Below, one piece after another: positions 25,190-33,949 of a stretch of DNA of 64,000 nucleotides. Each line of letters starts with the position of its first letter. Within the stretch, counting starts at the first letter, position 1. Made by a program: the position numbers and the translations under genes. The stretch comes from Actinomycetota bacterium (GTDB taxonomy: Bacteria; Actinomycetota; Acidimicrobiia; Acidimicrobiales; Ilumatobacteraceae): contig JAUSLV010000019.1 of assembly GCA_030645495.1 (NCBI GenBank), positions 62,001 through 126,000 of the forward strand, given 5' to 3'. The notes beneath the pieces were generated by a model. The model ran no database searches, was not told where the DNA came from, and was given only the letters and a program-made list of their open reading frames with translations.

Positions 25190-26385
25190 TCGGTGTACGG
25201 CACGCAGGACACGCCGGTGCGACCGTCGAGGCACTCCTCGGTGGCCGTCGTCCAGTACCAGACATCACTCCAGTACTCGTCCTCCGCGGCGTGGAAGGTG
25301 GTGCAGTGCTCGGCCATGCCGTCGAGTTCGCACGCCTTGGCATTGCTGGGGGCCTCACCGAAGTAGACCGCGACCTGGGCGTTGGCCCACGGCGAGGCGA
25401 TCCAGTCCATCCACAGCTTCATGCAGTTGGGGTTGGCCGCCTTCGACGACAGCATCCAGGTGTCGGACCAACCGGTGGCGCCTTCCTTCGGCTTGACGGC
25501 GTCGATCTTGGCGCCGTTCTCCAGCGCCAGGTTGACGATCACCTGCCACGTGGTGCCGGCCAACACGGTGCCGTCCTCGAGTCCGGCCTGCTGGTCGGTG
25601 TAGAGCGCCCAGTACTGGCTGGTGAGCGCCTTCTGCTGCTCCAACAGCGCGACAGCGGCGTCGAACTGCGCCTGGTCGAGCGCGTACGGGTCGGTGATGC
25701 CCAACTCGGGCTGCGTGGCCATCAGGTACAGCGCCGCATCGGCGATGTAGATCGGGCTGTCGTACACGCTGACGGCGCCGTCGGACGCCGCGCCACCGTC
25801 GAACATCACACCCCAGCTGTCGGGGGCCTCGGGGAACGCCTCGGTGTTGAACACCAGGAGGTTGGCGCCACGGCCGTGGGGGATACCCATCGGCTTGCCA
25901 CCGACCGAGTTCCACGCCTGCAGCTTCAGGCCCTCGAAAATGTCGGCATAGCTGCTGTACTCGGCGGTGTCGATCTCCTCGACCTCGTCACCGGCGATGA
26001 GGCGCTGGGTGGCGTCACCCGAGGCCGACACGCCGTCGTACTCACCGCCCTGCATCAGCTGCACCATCTGGTCGCTGGTCTCGCCGTTGGTGACGTTCAC
26101 CGTGCACGAGGTGAGTTCCTCGAACGGGGTCACCCACGCCTCTTCGGCGTAGCCGGCCCACACGATGATGTTCACTTCGCCCTCGGCGGCGGCCAACAGG
26201 TCGGCGTTCGGTGTCCACAGGTAGTCGGTCTCACCGGCCGTCGTGGTGTCCGTGCCACCCGTGTCGGCCGTGGTGGTGTCCGGTGCCCCGGTGGTGGCGG
26301 TGGTGTCCTTGTCGTCGTCGCTGCACGCGGCAGTAACGATCGAGAAGGTCGCGAGCAGTGCTACTGCAGCTCGGGTTGCCCTCAT
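25156..26385 (-). CDS. potD: Polyamine-type ABC transporter substrate-binding lipoprotein (PotD-like)
   Basis: A 409-residue lipoprotein: signal peptide with lipobox VTAAC, a Thr/Asp-rich linker of about 35 residues, then the bilobal binding domain beginning VNIIVWAGYAEEAWVTPFE. PotD-type features include NVTNGETSDQMVQLM, IPHGRGANLLVFNTEAF and ANAQVAVYFGEAPSN near the end. It overlaps the ATPase gene by four bases (ATGA). It delivers its ligand to the PotB/PotC-like channel encoded downstream. Confidence 0.85.
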   Translation of the reverse strand: MRATRAAVALLATFSIVTAACSDDDKDTTATTGAPDTTTADTGGTDTTTAGETDYLWTPNADLLAAAEGEVNIIVWAGYAEEAWVTPFEELTSCTVNVTNGETSDQMVQLMQGGEYDGVSASGDATQRLIAGDEVEEIDTAEYSSYADIFEGLKLQAWNSVGGKPMGIPHGRGANLLVFNTEAFPEAPDSWGVMFDGGAASDGAVSVYDSPIYIADAALYLMATQPELGITDPYALDQAQFDAAVALLEQQKALTSQYWALYTDQQAGLEDGTVLAGTTWQVIVNLALENGAKIDAVKPKEGATGWSDTWMLSSKAANPNCMKLWMDWIASPWANAQVAVYFGEAPSNAKACELDGMAEHCTTFHAAEDEYWSDVWYWTTATEECLDGRTGVSCVPYTEWVNAWTTLRS

Positions 26386-27443
26386 TCTTCTCCCCCTTCA
26401 GTGTTGGTATCTGCTACGACGAAGGCCGCGTATCGCGACCAGGCCACCCGGAGCGGTTCTCCGATGGCCACGCCCACGAGCCCGTCGCTCGGCACGTTGG
26501 CGAGTAGGTGCGACCCGTCGGGGATCGCGACCCGGATGCGGCTGTCCGCACCCAGGTACTGCAGATCGGTGACGAGCCCGCTGACGGTGACCTCGCTGTC
26601 GCTGGCGACCTCGCGCACGATGCGCAGCCGCTCGGGACGAACGCTGTGCACCTTGGCAACGCCCATCAACTGGAACGACAGTTCCGCCGAGAGCACATTG
26701 CTGGTGCCCACGAAACCGGCGACGAACGATGTCTCCGGGTGGTCGTAGATCTGGTGGGGCGTGCCCACCTGCTCGATCCGGCCGTGGTTGAAGACGGCGA
26801 TCCTGTTGCTCATGCTGAGCGCCTCACCCTGGTCGTGGGTGACGAACACGAACGTGATGCCCACTTCGCGCTGGATCGCCTTGAGCTCGACCTGCATCTC
26901 TTCGCGCAGCTTCAGGTCGAGCGCACCGAGCGGCTCGTCGAGCAGCAGCACCTTGGGTCGGTTCACTAGCGCCCTCGCGAGCGCCACCCGCTGGCGTTGA
27001 CCGCCACTGAGCTGGCTGGGCTTGCGATGCCCGAGGGCGCTCAGGCGCACTGCCTCCAGCGCTTCACCGGCACGCTGGCGGCGCTCGCCCTTGGGTACCC
27101 GCTTCACCTTCAGGCCGTACTCCACGTTCTGGTGCACGGTGAGGTGCGGGAACAGCGCGTAGTCCTGGAACACCGTATTGACGTCGCGTTCGTACGGCGG
27201 CTTGCGCGTGACGTCCTGGCCTTCCAGCAGGATCGCACCGGCGGTGGGCGTCTCGAAGCCGGCGATCATCCGCAGCACGGTGGTCTTGCCGCTGCCCGAC
27301 GGGCCGAGCAAGGAGAAGAACTCACCGTTGTCGATGGTGAGATCGACCGAGTCGACCGCGACCACTTCGTGCTCGCCCGCTCCAAACGATTTGCGCAGAC
27401 CGACGAGTTGGATGGCGGGCGTGGTGGGAGCGTCGGGCGTCAT
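26382..27443 (-). CDS. potA: Polyamine-type ABC transporter ATP-binding protein (PotA-like)
   Basis: A 353-residue ATPase, first gene of the import operon. Walker A GPSGSGKTTVLR, Q-loop VFQDYALFPHLTV, signature LSGGQRQRVALARAL, Walker B VLLLDEPLGALD and the H-loop FVTHDQGEAL. A C-terminal regulatory TOBE domain (about residues 280-345) with VRPERLRIV and GADSRIRVAI places it in the PotA/CysA group. It energises import by the two permeases downstream. Confidence 0.9.
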   Translation of the reverse strand: MTPDAPTTPAIQLVGLRKSFGAGEHEVVAVDSVDLTIDNGEFFSLLGPSGSGKTTVLRMIAGFETPTAGAILLEGQDVTRKPPYERDVNTVFQDYALFPHLTVHQNVEYGLKVKRVPKGERRQRAGEALEAVRLSALGHRKPSQLSGGQRQRVALARALVNRPKVLLLDEPLGALDLKLREEMQVELKAIQREVGITFVFVTHDQGEALSMSNRIAVFNHGRIEQVGTPHQIYDHPETSFVAGFVGTSNVLSAELSFQLMGVAKVHSVRPERLRIVREVASDSEVTVSGLVTDLQYLGADSRIRVAIPDGSHLLANVPSDGLVGVAIGEPLRVAWSRYAAFVVADTNTEGGEE

Positions 27444-27538
27444 GATGCGTGGAGTTACCTCGGGCAGTTCGCGTTGGACGTTAGCCGAGCTTCACACCCG
27501 CTGAACACACGGAGCGTCAGGGCACCGTGACCAACTCG

Positions 27539-30500
27539 TCAGGTGTTCGCCGACACCCGTTCGACGATCACCTTCGACGAGCCACCGGGCTGCATGGTGA
27601 CGCCCAACAGGCTGTCGCCGGCCTCCATCGTGCGCTTCTGGTGGCTGACGATCAGCAGCTGCGCCTCTTGGCGGAACTCGTGGATCAGGCCGAGGAAGCG
27701 GTGCAGGTTCACGTCGTCGAGCGCGGCCTCGACTTCGTCCATCACGTAGAACGGCGATGGCCGGCTGCGGAACACCGCGAACAGGAACGCGAGTGCGGTG
27801 AGGCTGCGCTCGCCACCCGAGAGCAGCGACAGCTTCTTCACGTTCTTGCCGCTGGGCTTGGCCTCCACCTCGATGCCGGTGTTCAGCAGGTCGTCGGGGG
27901 TGGTGAGCACCAGCTTGCCGACGCCGCCGGGGAACAGGTTGGAGAACAGGCTGGCGAAGTGAGTGCTGACGTCGGCGAAGGCCGACGAGAACACCGTCTG
28001 GATCTCGAGGTCGACCGCCTTGATCACCCGCATCAGGTCGCGGCGCGTGTTGCGCACGTCCTCCAGCTGCTCATCCAGGAAGCGGTGGCGCTCTTGCAGC
28101 TCGGTGAACTCCTCCAGCGCCAGCGGGTTGATCGGGCCCATCAGCCGCAGCTCGCGTTCGAGGTCGCGCACCTTGGCAGCCGGATTCACACCCTCGGCCA
28201 GCGGCGGCATCTCGGCCGCCTCGGCGTAGTCGGGTTCGAGGTCGTGGTCGCGACGCAAGGCCTCGACGGCACCTTCCAGGCGCATACGCACCTCGGCCTC
28301 GTCGATCTCCACGCGACGGCCACGCTCGCGGTTCTCGTCGAGTTCCTTCTCGGCCGCGGCCCGGCGACGGCGCAGGCCTTCCAGCCGTTGGGCGACCGCG
28401 CGCACTTCGTCGCTCTGGCGACGACGGATCTCCAACAGCTCCATGTGCCGCAACTCGACGACGTGGCGGTGCTGATCGACCAGCGCACCGAGGTGCTCGA
28501 CGGCCTGCAGGCTGCGCTCGACTGCCTCGCGGCGCTGCCCGGCCTCGGCACGCGCCGCAGCGTCGGCCTCCAGGCGGCGTTCGGTCTCCGCGAGGCGCCG
28601 CTCGAGGAACGCCTGGCGCTCGTGCAGGCCGGCGTTGCGCACCTCCAGGTCTTTGCGGCGGCCATTGAGGATCGCGGCTTGCGCATCGAGGCGAGCGCGG
28701 GCTTCGCCACGGGCCTTGGCCGCCTCGGCCTCGGCCGCCTCGTCGGCTTCGAGCGCCGGCACCAACGACTCGAGCTCAGCGATCCGCGCCCGCTCGCGCT
28801 CGGTGCGCTCCTCGGCATCGCCGAGGCCGCGCTCGACGGTCTCGATCTCGGCCTGGGCTTCGCGGCGCTCGGCCTGGGCGCGGGCCAACGCCTCACTGTT
28901 GGCGGTGAAGCCGGCGTCGTGCGCGTCGAGCTTGCGGGTGAGATCGTGCTCGTGCTGGCGGGCGGCCTGCAGCTCGGCCTTGGCACCGGCAAGTGCGGTG
29001 TCGCGAAGGGCCAGCTCGGTGGCCGCGGCCCCCGAACGCTCTTGCGCCTCTTCGAGGGCGGCGGCGGTGGCGCCGCCACCGATCGCGCCGACGCGCCAGC
29101 CGGTGGGGCCGAAGCGACCGCCGTCGGAGGTGACCACGACGGCCGTCGGGTTGCCGAGCGCCACATCCAGCGCGGCTTCCCAGTTCTGGGCGCGCACTGC
29201 GCCGGCGAGCACGGCATCGAGCAGTGCAGGCACGCCGTCGTGGCGGCTGCGCACGTGCGGGCGCACGGGTTCGCCAGCCGTGGGGGCTGCGGGCGCGCCT
29301 GCCCTGGCGCCCAGCGCGAGCACCGCACCGTGCACGTTGCTGGCCTGCAGTGACTGCAACGCACGGCGACCGGTGTCGGGGCTGGCGACCACCACGGCCT
29401 GCAGCGCCTCGCCGAGCGCGGCCTCCACGGCCGACTCCCAGCCCTCGTCGATCTCGATCAGGTCGAGCAGCGTGCCCAGCACGCCGTCGACACCGGCGAG
29501 GTGCTCGGCGCCGGCGCGAGCGCGGGCGCCTTCCAGTGCCTGGTTCAGGGCCTCGGCGCGCGCCTTCCAGCGCGACGCTTCTTCGGCCACTTCCTGGCGT
29601 GCGGCCACCAGCGAGTCGTGTGCGGCCTCGGCCGCAATCCGCCGCGCCTCGGCGCTCTCCACGTCGCCCACCAGCGCGGCTTCCGCGGCTTGAGCTGTCT
29701 CGCACTCGACGCGCAGCCGCTCGCACTCGCCGTCGAGGCGCTCGCCCTTCTGACGCAGCGAATCGATGCGGGCGCGCTGACGGCGCAGTTCGGCCTCGGC
29801 CCGTTCCAGGCCGGCGCGCATGGAACGCAGCTCGCCACGCACTTCCGCGGCGGCGCTGGCGGCCGACGTGCCGGCGGAGATGCCCTCGATCGAGGCCATT
29901 GTGTCGCGGCGCTGGTCGGCGAACGTGGTCTCCTCGGTGGCCAACGCTTCGGCCTCGGGCCCGACGGCGGCAAGGTCGGCCTCCACAGAGGCGAGCTCGT
30001 CGCGCAGACGCTGCGCCTCGCCCTCGAGGTTGGCGACGACACCCGAGTCCATCAGCTGACCGCGATCGCGTTCCATCGAACGACGGCGCTCCACCAGCAC
30101 TGCGGCGATGCCGCGGGCGCGCTCGCGCAGCTGCTCGACGCGCACCATCTCGTCGCTGAGATCGGTGTCGCCGCGGGCGGTCAGCTCGGCCTCGGCCGCC
30201 ATCACCCCGATGTCGAGACCGGCGAGCTCGGTGCGCAGTTCCTGCTCGGCGGTGGCCAGCGTGATCCGCTCGCCGGCGAGGGCCGTGAGGCGCAGGCGCT
30301 GCGAGGCGATCTCGCGGCCGGAGAGGAAGATCTTCAGCGCGTTCAGCTCGGCGACGAGGTCGCCGTGGCGGCGGGCGGCATCGGCCTGGCGCTCGAGCGG
30401 CCTCAGTTGGCGGCGCACTTCGCGCAGCAGGTCTTGCACGCGCAGCAGGCTGGCCTCGGTGGCGTCGAGACGGCGCTCGGCCTTCTCCTTGCGGCGGCGG

Positions 30501-31009
30501 TACTTCAGCACGCCGGCCGCTTCCTCGATGATGCCGCGGCGGTCTTCGGGGCGGGCGTTGAGCACGGCATCGATCTGGCCCTGGCTGACGATCACGTGCT
30601 GCTGGCGGCCAACGCCGGCGTCGCTGAGCAGTTCTTGCACATCCAGCAGGCGGCAGTTGACGCCGTTGATCGCGTACTCGCTCTCGCCCGTGCGGAACAG
30701 GGTGCGCGAGACCGTGACCTCGGTGAACTCGATCGGCAGCAGGCCTGCCGAGTTGTCGAGCGTGAGCGTCACCTCGGCGCGGCCGAGGGCGGGGCGCTTG
30801 GCGGTGCCGGCGAAGATGACGTCGTCCATCTTCTGGCTGCGCACGGCGCTGGGGGCCTGGGCGCCCAGCACCCACGCGATGGCGTCCACGACGTTCGACT
30901 TGCCCGACCCGTTGGGGCCGACGACAACGGTGACCCCCGGCTCGAGCTGCAGGGTGGTGGCGTCGGCGAACGACTTGAAACCTTTGAGGGTGAGCGACTT
31001 CAGAAACAC
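27539..31009 (-). CDS. smc: Chromosome segregation protein SMC
   Basis: A 1156-residue condensin ATPase. The N-terminal head has MFLKSLTLKGFKSFAD and Walker A VVGPNGSGKSN (residues 30-39); two long coiled coils flank a hinge at about 505-650; the C-terminal head has LSLLSGGERSLTALAFLFA and YVMDEVEAALDD. The start is GTG at 31009, with TAGGGT 9 bases upstream. It organises and compacts the chromosome with ScpA/B partners encoded elsewhere. In relatives smc directly precedes mutM and rnc; here about 4.4 kb of other genes intervene. Confidence 0.97.
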   Translation of the reverse strand: MFLKSLTLKGFKSFADATTLQLEPGVTVVVGPNGSGKSNVVDAIAWVLGAQAPSAVRSQKMDDVIFAGTAKRPALGRAEVTLTLDNSAGLLPIEFTEVTVSRTLFRTGESEYAINGVNCRLLDVQELLSDAGVGRQQHVIVSQGQIDAVLNARPEDRRGIIEEAAGVLKYRRRKEKAERRLDATEASLLRVQDLLREVRRQLRPLERQADAARRHGDLVAELNALKIFLSGREIASQRLRLTALAGERITLATAEQELRTELAGLDIGVMAAEAELTARGDTDLSDEMVRVEQLRERARGIAAVLVERRRSMERDRGQLMDSGVVANLEGEAQRLRDELASVEADLAAVGPEAEALATEETTFADQRRDTMASIEGISAGTSAASAAAEVRGELRSMRAGLERAEAELRRQRARIDSLRQKGERLDGECERLRVECETAQAAEAALVGDVESAEARRIAAEAAHDSLVAARQEVAEEASRWKARAEALNQALEGARARAGAEHLAGVDGVLGTLLDLIEIDEGWESAVEAALGEALQAVVVASPDTGRRALQSLQASNVHGAVLALGARAGAPAAPTAGEPVRPHVRSRHDGVPALLDAVLAGAVRAQNWEAALDVALGNPTAVVVTSDGGRFGPTGWRVGAIGGGATAAALEEAQERSGAAATELALRDTALAGAKAELQAARQHEHDLTRKLDAHDAGFTANSEALARAQAERREAQAEIETVERGLGDAEERTERERARIAELESLVPALEADEAAEAEAAKARGEARARLDAQAAILNGRRKDLEVRNAGLHERQAFLERRLAETERRLEADAAARAEAGQRREAVERSLQAVEHLGALVDQHRHVVELRHMELLEIRRRQSDEVRAVAQRLEGLRRRRAAAEKELDENRERGRRVEIDEAEVRMRLEGAVEALRRDHDLEPDYAEAAEMPPLAEGVNPAAKVRDLERELRLMGPINPLALEEFTELQERHRFLDEQLEDVRNTRRDLMRVIKAVDLEIQTVFSSAFADVSTHFASLFSNLFPGGVGKLVLTTPDDLLNTGIEVEAKPSGKNVKKLSLLSGGERSLTALAFLFAVFRSRPSPFYVMDEVEAALDDVNLHRFLGLIHEFRQEAQLLIVSHQKRTMEAGDSLLGVTMQPGGSSKVIVERVSANT

Positions 31010-31061
31010 GGTGCGCCGACCCTACTGGCCGCGACCTGAGGCTCCCAACAGCGCCCCGGTT

Positions 31062-31117
31062 TCTGGGGCTGGATCGTCCCACTTCGGAATCTGGGGCCAA
31101 TTCGTCGCCGGATCCGG
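31062..31117. repeat. Intergenic 28-bp-period repeat, second locus
   Basis: Two units starting TCTGGGGC at 31062 and 31090 with the same 28-base period and the same core (TCTGGGGCTGGATCGT in the first) as the repeat at 5823. It lies between smc and the cupredoxin gene, at the edge of the accessory patch. Confidence 0.55.
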
Positions 31118-31164
31118 GACGGATCCTGCTCGGATTCCAGCAAGCGAGGGGTTGCGGACGGGCT

Positions 31165-31536
31165 TCAGCTGACGACGATCGTGCCCGCCATGTCGGAGTG
31201 GATCTCGCAGAAGATCTTGTACGTGCCGGGCTGGTCGATGGTGAGCTCGCCAGTCGCACCACCGGCCACCTTGACGTTGAACCCCCCGTCACGGTCGGTA
31301 ACGGTGTGGCCGAAGCCATCGTCGTTGACGATGGCGATCGACTCGCCAGCAGCGGAGGTGACCGCGCTGAACGCCAGGCCGGAGATCGTGAGCGTCGCCC
31401 CGGCTCCATCCGTGTTCGACGAACCTGGCGTGGTGGCTGCCGCCGTGCCGCTCGGACTGGCGTCGTCACCACCACAGCCACTGAGTGCCAGCGCGCCCAC
31501 CACCACGAGGCAGACTCCGAATCGGGTGTGGAGCAT
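31165..31536 (-). CDS. Cupredoxin-domain lipoprotein (plastocyanin/azurin-like)
   Basis: A 123-residue lipoprotein: signal peptide with lipobox LALSGC (Cys 21), a Ser/Thr/Gly linker, then a small beta-barrel. The type 1 copper ligands are visible: His at about 77 in GFGHTVTD, and Cys 110, His 113 and Met 116 in the FCEIHSDMAGTIVV loop. Family knowledge: extracytoplasmic single-electron carrier or copper binder. The ATG at 31536 is preceded by AAGGAGG, a strong ribosome binding site that decides the start. Electron partner unknown. Confidence 0.85.
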   Translation of the reverse strand: MLHTRFGVCLVVVGALALSGCGGDDASPSGTAAATTPGSSNTDGAGATLTISGLAFSAVTSAAGESIAIVNDDGFGHTVTDRDGGFNVKVAGGATGELTIDQPGTYKIFCEIHSDMAGTIVVS

Positions 31537-31552
31537 GGTGCCCTCCTTGTCC

Positions 31553-31848
31553 AGTTGAGAAGCGCACACTACTCAGCTCTCGCCGCCCGCGACGGCGGCT
31601 GCCTCTACCCCGGCTGCAACCGCACCGTCAGCTACGCCGAAGGCCACCACATCCACTACTGGGAACACGGTGGACCGACTGATCTCGACAACCTGAACCT
31701 GTTCTGCAGCAGACACCACCATCTGATCCACAGCCAAGCGATCCAGGTCAAACTGCTCCCCAACGCCGAGGTCCACTTCACCTGGCCCGACGGCCAAGAA
31801 CGCACCACCCACCCCCGCGGCGCACCCCCACGAAGAACCGGGCCCTGA
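31553..31848 (+). pseudogene. C-terminal remnant of a DUF222/HNH endonuclease (13E12-like)
   Basis: The frame reads ALAARDGGCLYPGCNRTVSYAEGHHIHYWEHGG, then LDNLNLFCSRHHHLIHSQ, the zinc-ribbon HNH module that ends DUF222-type (13E12 family) proteins. All of the upstream DUF222 domain, several hundred residues, is absent; the homology stops abruptly at about 31567, next to the divergent cupredoxin start. A TTG at 31553 could only give about 98 residues. It looks like a leftover of a repetitive actinobacterial family. Cysteine and histidine ligands are still intact. Confidence 0.7.
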
Positions 31849-31955
31849 CGGGCCGAGCCTTGATCGTCCGCCTGTCGAGCGATCGGGATCGATTCTTCGT
31901 GGGCACTCAACTGCAGCCAGTGAGGCCGGTACGGAGACGGCCGCGCGTAGTTGTG

Positions 31956-31961
31956 TATGTT
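31956..31961 (+). promoter_or_regulatory. -10 element, leaderless promoter of the DUF4253 gene
   Basis: TATGTT followed by 7 bases and the ATG at 31969; this favours 31969 over the in-frame ATG at 31957. Confidence 0.5.
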
Positions 31962-31968
31962 GACGCGG

Positions 31969-32889
31969 ATGAGGCGCTCAGGATGGCGGCTGAGGTCGAT
32001 GTTGATCGTGATCTCCCTGGTAGCGATCGGTGCGTGCGCCAACAAGCCGGAGAGGTCGATCACACGCACCTGCGCACCAATTCGCTCGAGCGTCGATGGT
32101 GCGCTGCCGGAGGCCGGAAGGCCGACTGTCGGAGGTGTCGAGATGCCGAGCGGTCATCTCGTCACGCCGGACCCCACGCTGGCCGGCACCGCGAGCACGG
32201 CGCCGTTGTGGATGACCGATTCACCAAAAGAGGACGCTGTCGATCTCTGGCGACGGTTAGTGGCCGTCTATCCGCAGACGGGCCTTTGGCCGCTGATGCT
32301 CGAGCCGCTGGCCGCAGATGACGGCAATCGACCCTGGGACGATGGGGAACTCGTCCCTGGCGACGTCGCCGCTGTCGACGCGCTCGATCCCGCCAAGATC
32401 CTTGCCGATGACTGGGCACGCGTCTCATCCACCGTCGGAGACGAAGCCGCCGCACCGCTCCTTGAGCCGTACGGGAACACATTCCCCGGCTTGGCAGAGG
32501 CCGAAACAAGCTGCGAGCGTGAGCTCGCCGACGCCGTCTCTGGAATCACGGGCACACTCCGGCTGGGGCTGGTCGCCGTGCGTCGACCCGCAGACGCGAT
32601 CACTCGCATCGGTTGGCTCGGACCAGCGAACTACGAGGACGACATCAGCGCGTACTCCGCCGTGTTGAGATCGTGGGAGGACCGCTTCGGCGCCTACCTG
32701 GTGGACGTCGGATTCGACAGCCTGATACTCGGGGTCGAACGACCGCCGCGCACCACCGCCAACCGCGATCACCTGGCCGCCGAGATCGCTGCACTCGACC
32801 CGGACCTCGTGACCCAGGGCGCTGGCAGCGTCACGAACTTGTCGTCATGGATCAACAACTCCAAGTTGTGGAACCTCTGGTGGGATTGA
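31969..32889 (+). CDS. DUF4253 domain lipoprotein
   Basis: A 306-residue protein with a signal peptide and lipobox VAIGAC, then a DUF4253-like domain: DAVDLWRRLVAVYPQTGLWPLML at its start and, at its end, LRSWEDRFGAYLVDVGFDSL, VERPPRTTANRDHLAAEI and QGAGSVTNLSSWINNSKLWNLWWD. Most DUF4253 proteins I know of are cytoplasmic, so a lipoprotein signal is unusual. Function unknown; in other bacteria the family is often found near toxin-immunity genes, but nothing of that kind is next to it here. Codon choice appears less GC-biased than in the housekeeping genes. Confidence 0.75.
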   Translation: MRRSGWRLRSMLIVISLVAIGACANKPERSITRTCAPIRSSVDGALPEAGRPTVGGVEMPSGHLVTPDPTLAGTASTAPLWMTDSPKEDAVDLWRRLVAVYPQTGLWPLMLEPLAADDGNRPWDDGELVPGDVAAVDALDPAKILADDWARVSSTVGDEAAAPLLEPYGNTFPGLAEAETSCERELADAVSGITGTLRLGLVAVRRPADAITRIGWLGPANYEDDISAYSAVLRSWEDRFGAYLVDVGFDSLILGVERPPRTTANRDHLAAEIAALDPDLVTQGAGSVTNLSSWINNSKLWNLWWD

Positions 32890-33026
32890 GGCCTTGAACG
32901 TTCAGCGCCGGAGGGTGCAAGTTGCGCCCCGTGGCGGTCCAGCAAGATCAGTCGAGAACTTGCCGCTCGCGCGTTCTACAAGGACAAGCCCGAGTGGTTC
33001 GCGGCCGAGGAGCGGTGCCTCCAAGG
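32890..33026. other. Intergenic, possible coding relic
   Basis: No complete gene. From about 32938 to 33035 one plus-strand frame reads protein-like sequence (SKISRELAARAFYKDKPEWF, then AAEERCLQGYERD) without any start codon, followed by low-complexity Arg. It may be the tail of a lost gene; I cannot assign it. Confidence 0.3.
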
Positions 33027-33185
33027 CTACGAGCGCGATCGGCGGCGACGCAGGACGCGTCGCACCAGCAACACGACCGCAAGGAACACGACGACAGTCA
33101 GGAGCATCCTCGGGAAGTCGAAGATGTACTCGTGAGTGACGACGTGGCCGTCATTGTCGGTTCCGATGCCGTTCGCCCAGCTCAT
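33027..33185 (-). CDS. 52-residue single-pass membrane protein
   Basis: A short frame: polar N-terminus MSWANGIGTDNDGHVVTHEY, then a strongly hydrophobic helix (MLLTVVVFLAVVLLV) and a very basic end (RRVLRRRRSRS), an ordered inside-positive topology that random frames rarely show. It starts at ATG 33185. No good ribosome binding site or -10 was found, so coding rests on composition. Function unknown. Confidence 0.45.
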   Translation of the reverse strand: MSWANGIGTDNDGHVVTHEYIFDFPRMLLTVVVFLAVVLLVRRVLRRRRSRS

Positions 33186-33260
33186 CGGGTCATGTTGTCA
33201 CGCCTCGCGTCAGAGCTGCCGCACCGCGCCACCGGGCCGCCTGCCACCCTCACCCAACGC

Positions 33261-33695
33261 TCAGTCGTCGATGGCTTCGACGCCTTCGGTACGCATCCTC
33301 GCCACCATGTCCTTCATGGTCTGCAGCACGTCGGGTGCATGCCCCTCCCACTCGCTCACCTCACCGACCACGCGCAACGGGTGCTTCGTGCGATACGACT
33401 TCGTGGGGTTGCCGGGGAACTTCTTGTCGGTGAGGTTGGGGTCGTCCTCGATCGGGCCGGTGGGCTCCACGAGGTAGATGCGGCCCGGGCCGTCGCCCTC
33501 GGCCAGCTCGGCACCCCAGATGGCGGCGTCGAGCGTGGCGGTCAGGTACACGTTCTTGGCCGCCCGGCCGCTGCCGAAGTTGGAGCGGTAGCCGGGCGCG
33601 ATCAGATCACCGGGACGCAGGTCGGCACGGGTGCCATGGAAGTACTGCGGTTGGTGCGATGCAGTCGGCTCGCTCGCTGAGATGTCCTCGCCCAC
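33261..33695 (-). CDS. arr: Rifampin ADP-ribosyltransferase (Arr)
   Basis: A 144-residue member of the Arr family, which inactivates rifamycins by transferring ADP-ribose from NAD. The catalytic His (residue 20 in YFHGTRADL), Tyr 50 (KNVYLTATLDAAIWGAELA) and acidic IEDDPNLTDKKFPGNPTKSYR segment correspond to His19, Tyr49 and Asp84 of the mycobacterial enzyme. Full length, ending VEAIDD like its relatives. The GTG start is preceded by GAGGAGG. A frameshifted second copy lies 1.0 kb away in the same orientation. Resistance activity is inferred from family, not shown. Confidence 0.9.
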   Translation of the reverse strand: MGEDISASEPTASHQPQYFHGTRADLRPGDLIAPGYRSNFGSGRAAKNVYLTATLDAAIWGAELAEGDGPGRIYLVEPTGPIEDDPNLTDKKFPGNPTKSYRTKHPLRVVGEVSEWEGHAPDVLQTMKDMVARMRTEGVEAIDD

Positions 33696-33949
33696 GCGAC
33701 CTCCTCATTGGACAATACCGCTATGGCACTCCGCAGCACGTCAGCCTCGCAGCGTGCGATGAGCTCGTGCGGGCGCCACCCCCGGCGCGGCAACCTCACG
33801 ATGAGTGGCAGAGTGACCCTCTGCAGTGTCAACGAGGTGCGCCTGGCATCGAATTCTTGTCGATCGACCTCCTGTTCATCTTGACGCAATTGAGATACGT
33901 TGGTGACAGTTCGGGGGGACAGGCCTCCCTTCCATGGGAAAGCGACACG

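Noticed and set aside
27527-29353. 608-codon plus-strand frame antisense to smc
   Set aside because: It mirrors the coiled-coil codons of smc and has no recognisable protein features.
32922-33680. 252-codon plus-strand frame across the arr gene
   Set aside because: Antisense to arr over most of its length, with no conserved sequence of its own.
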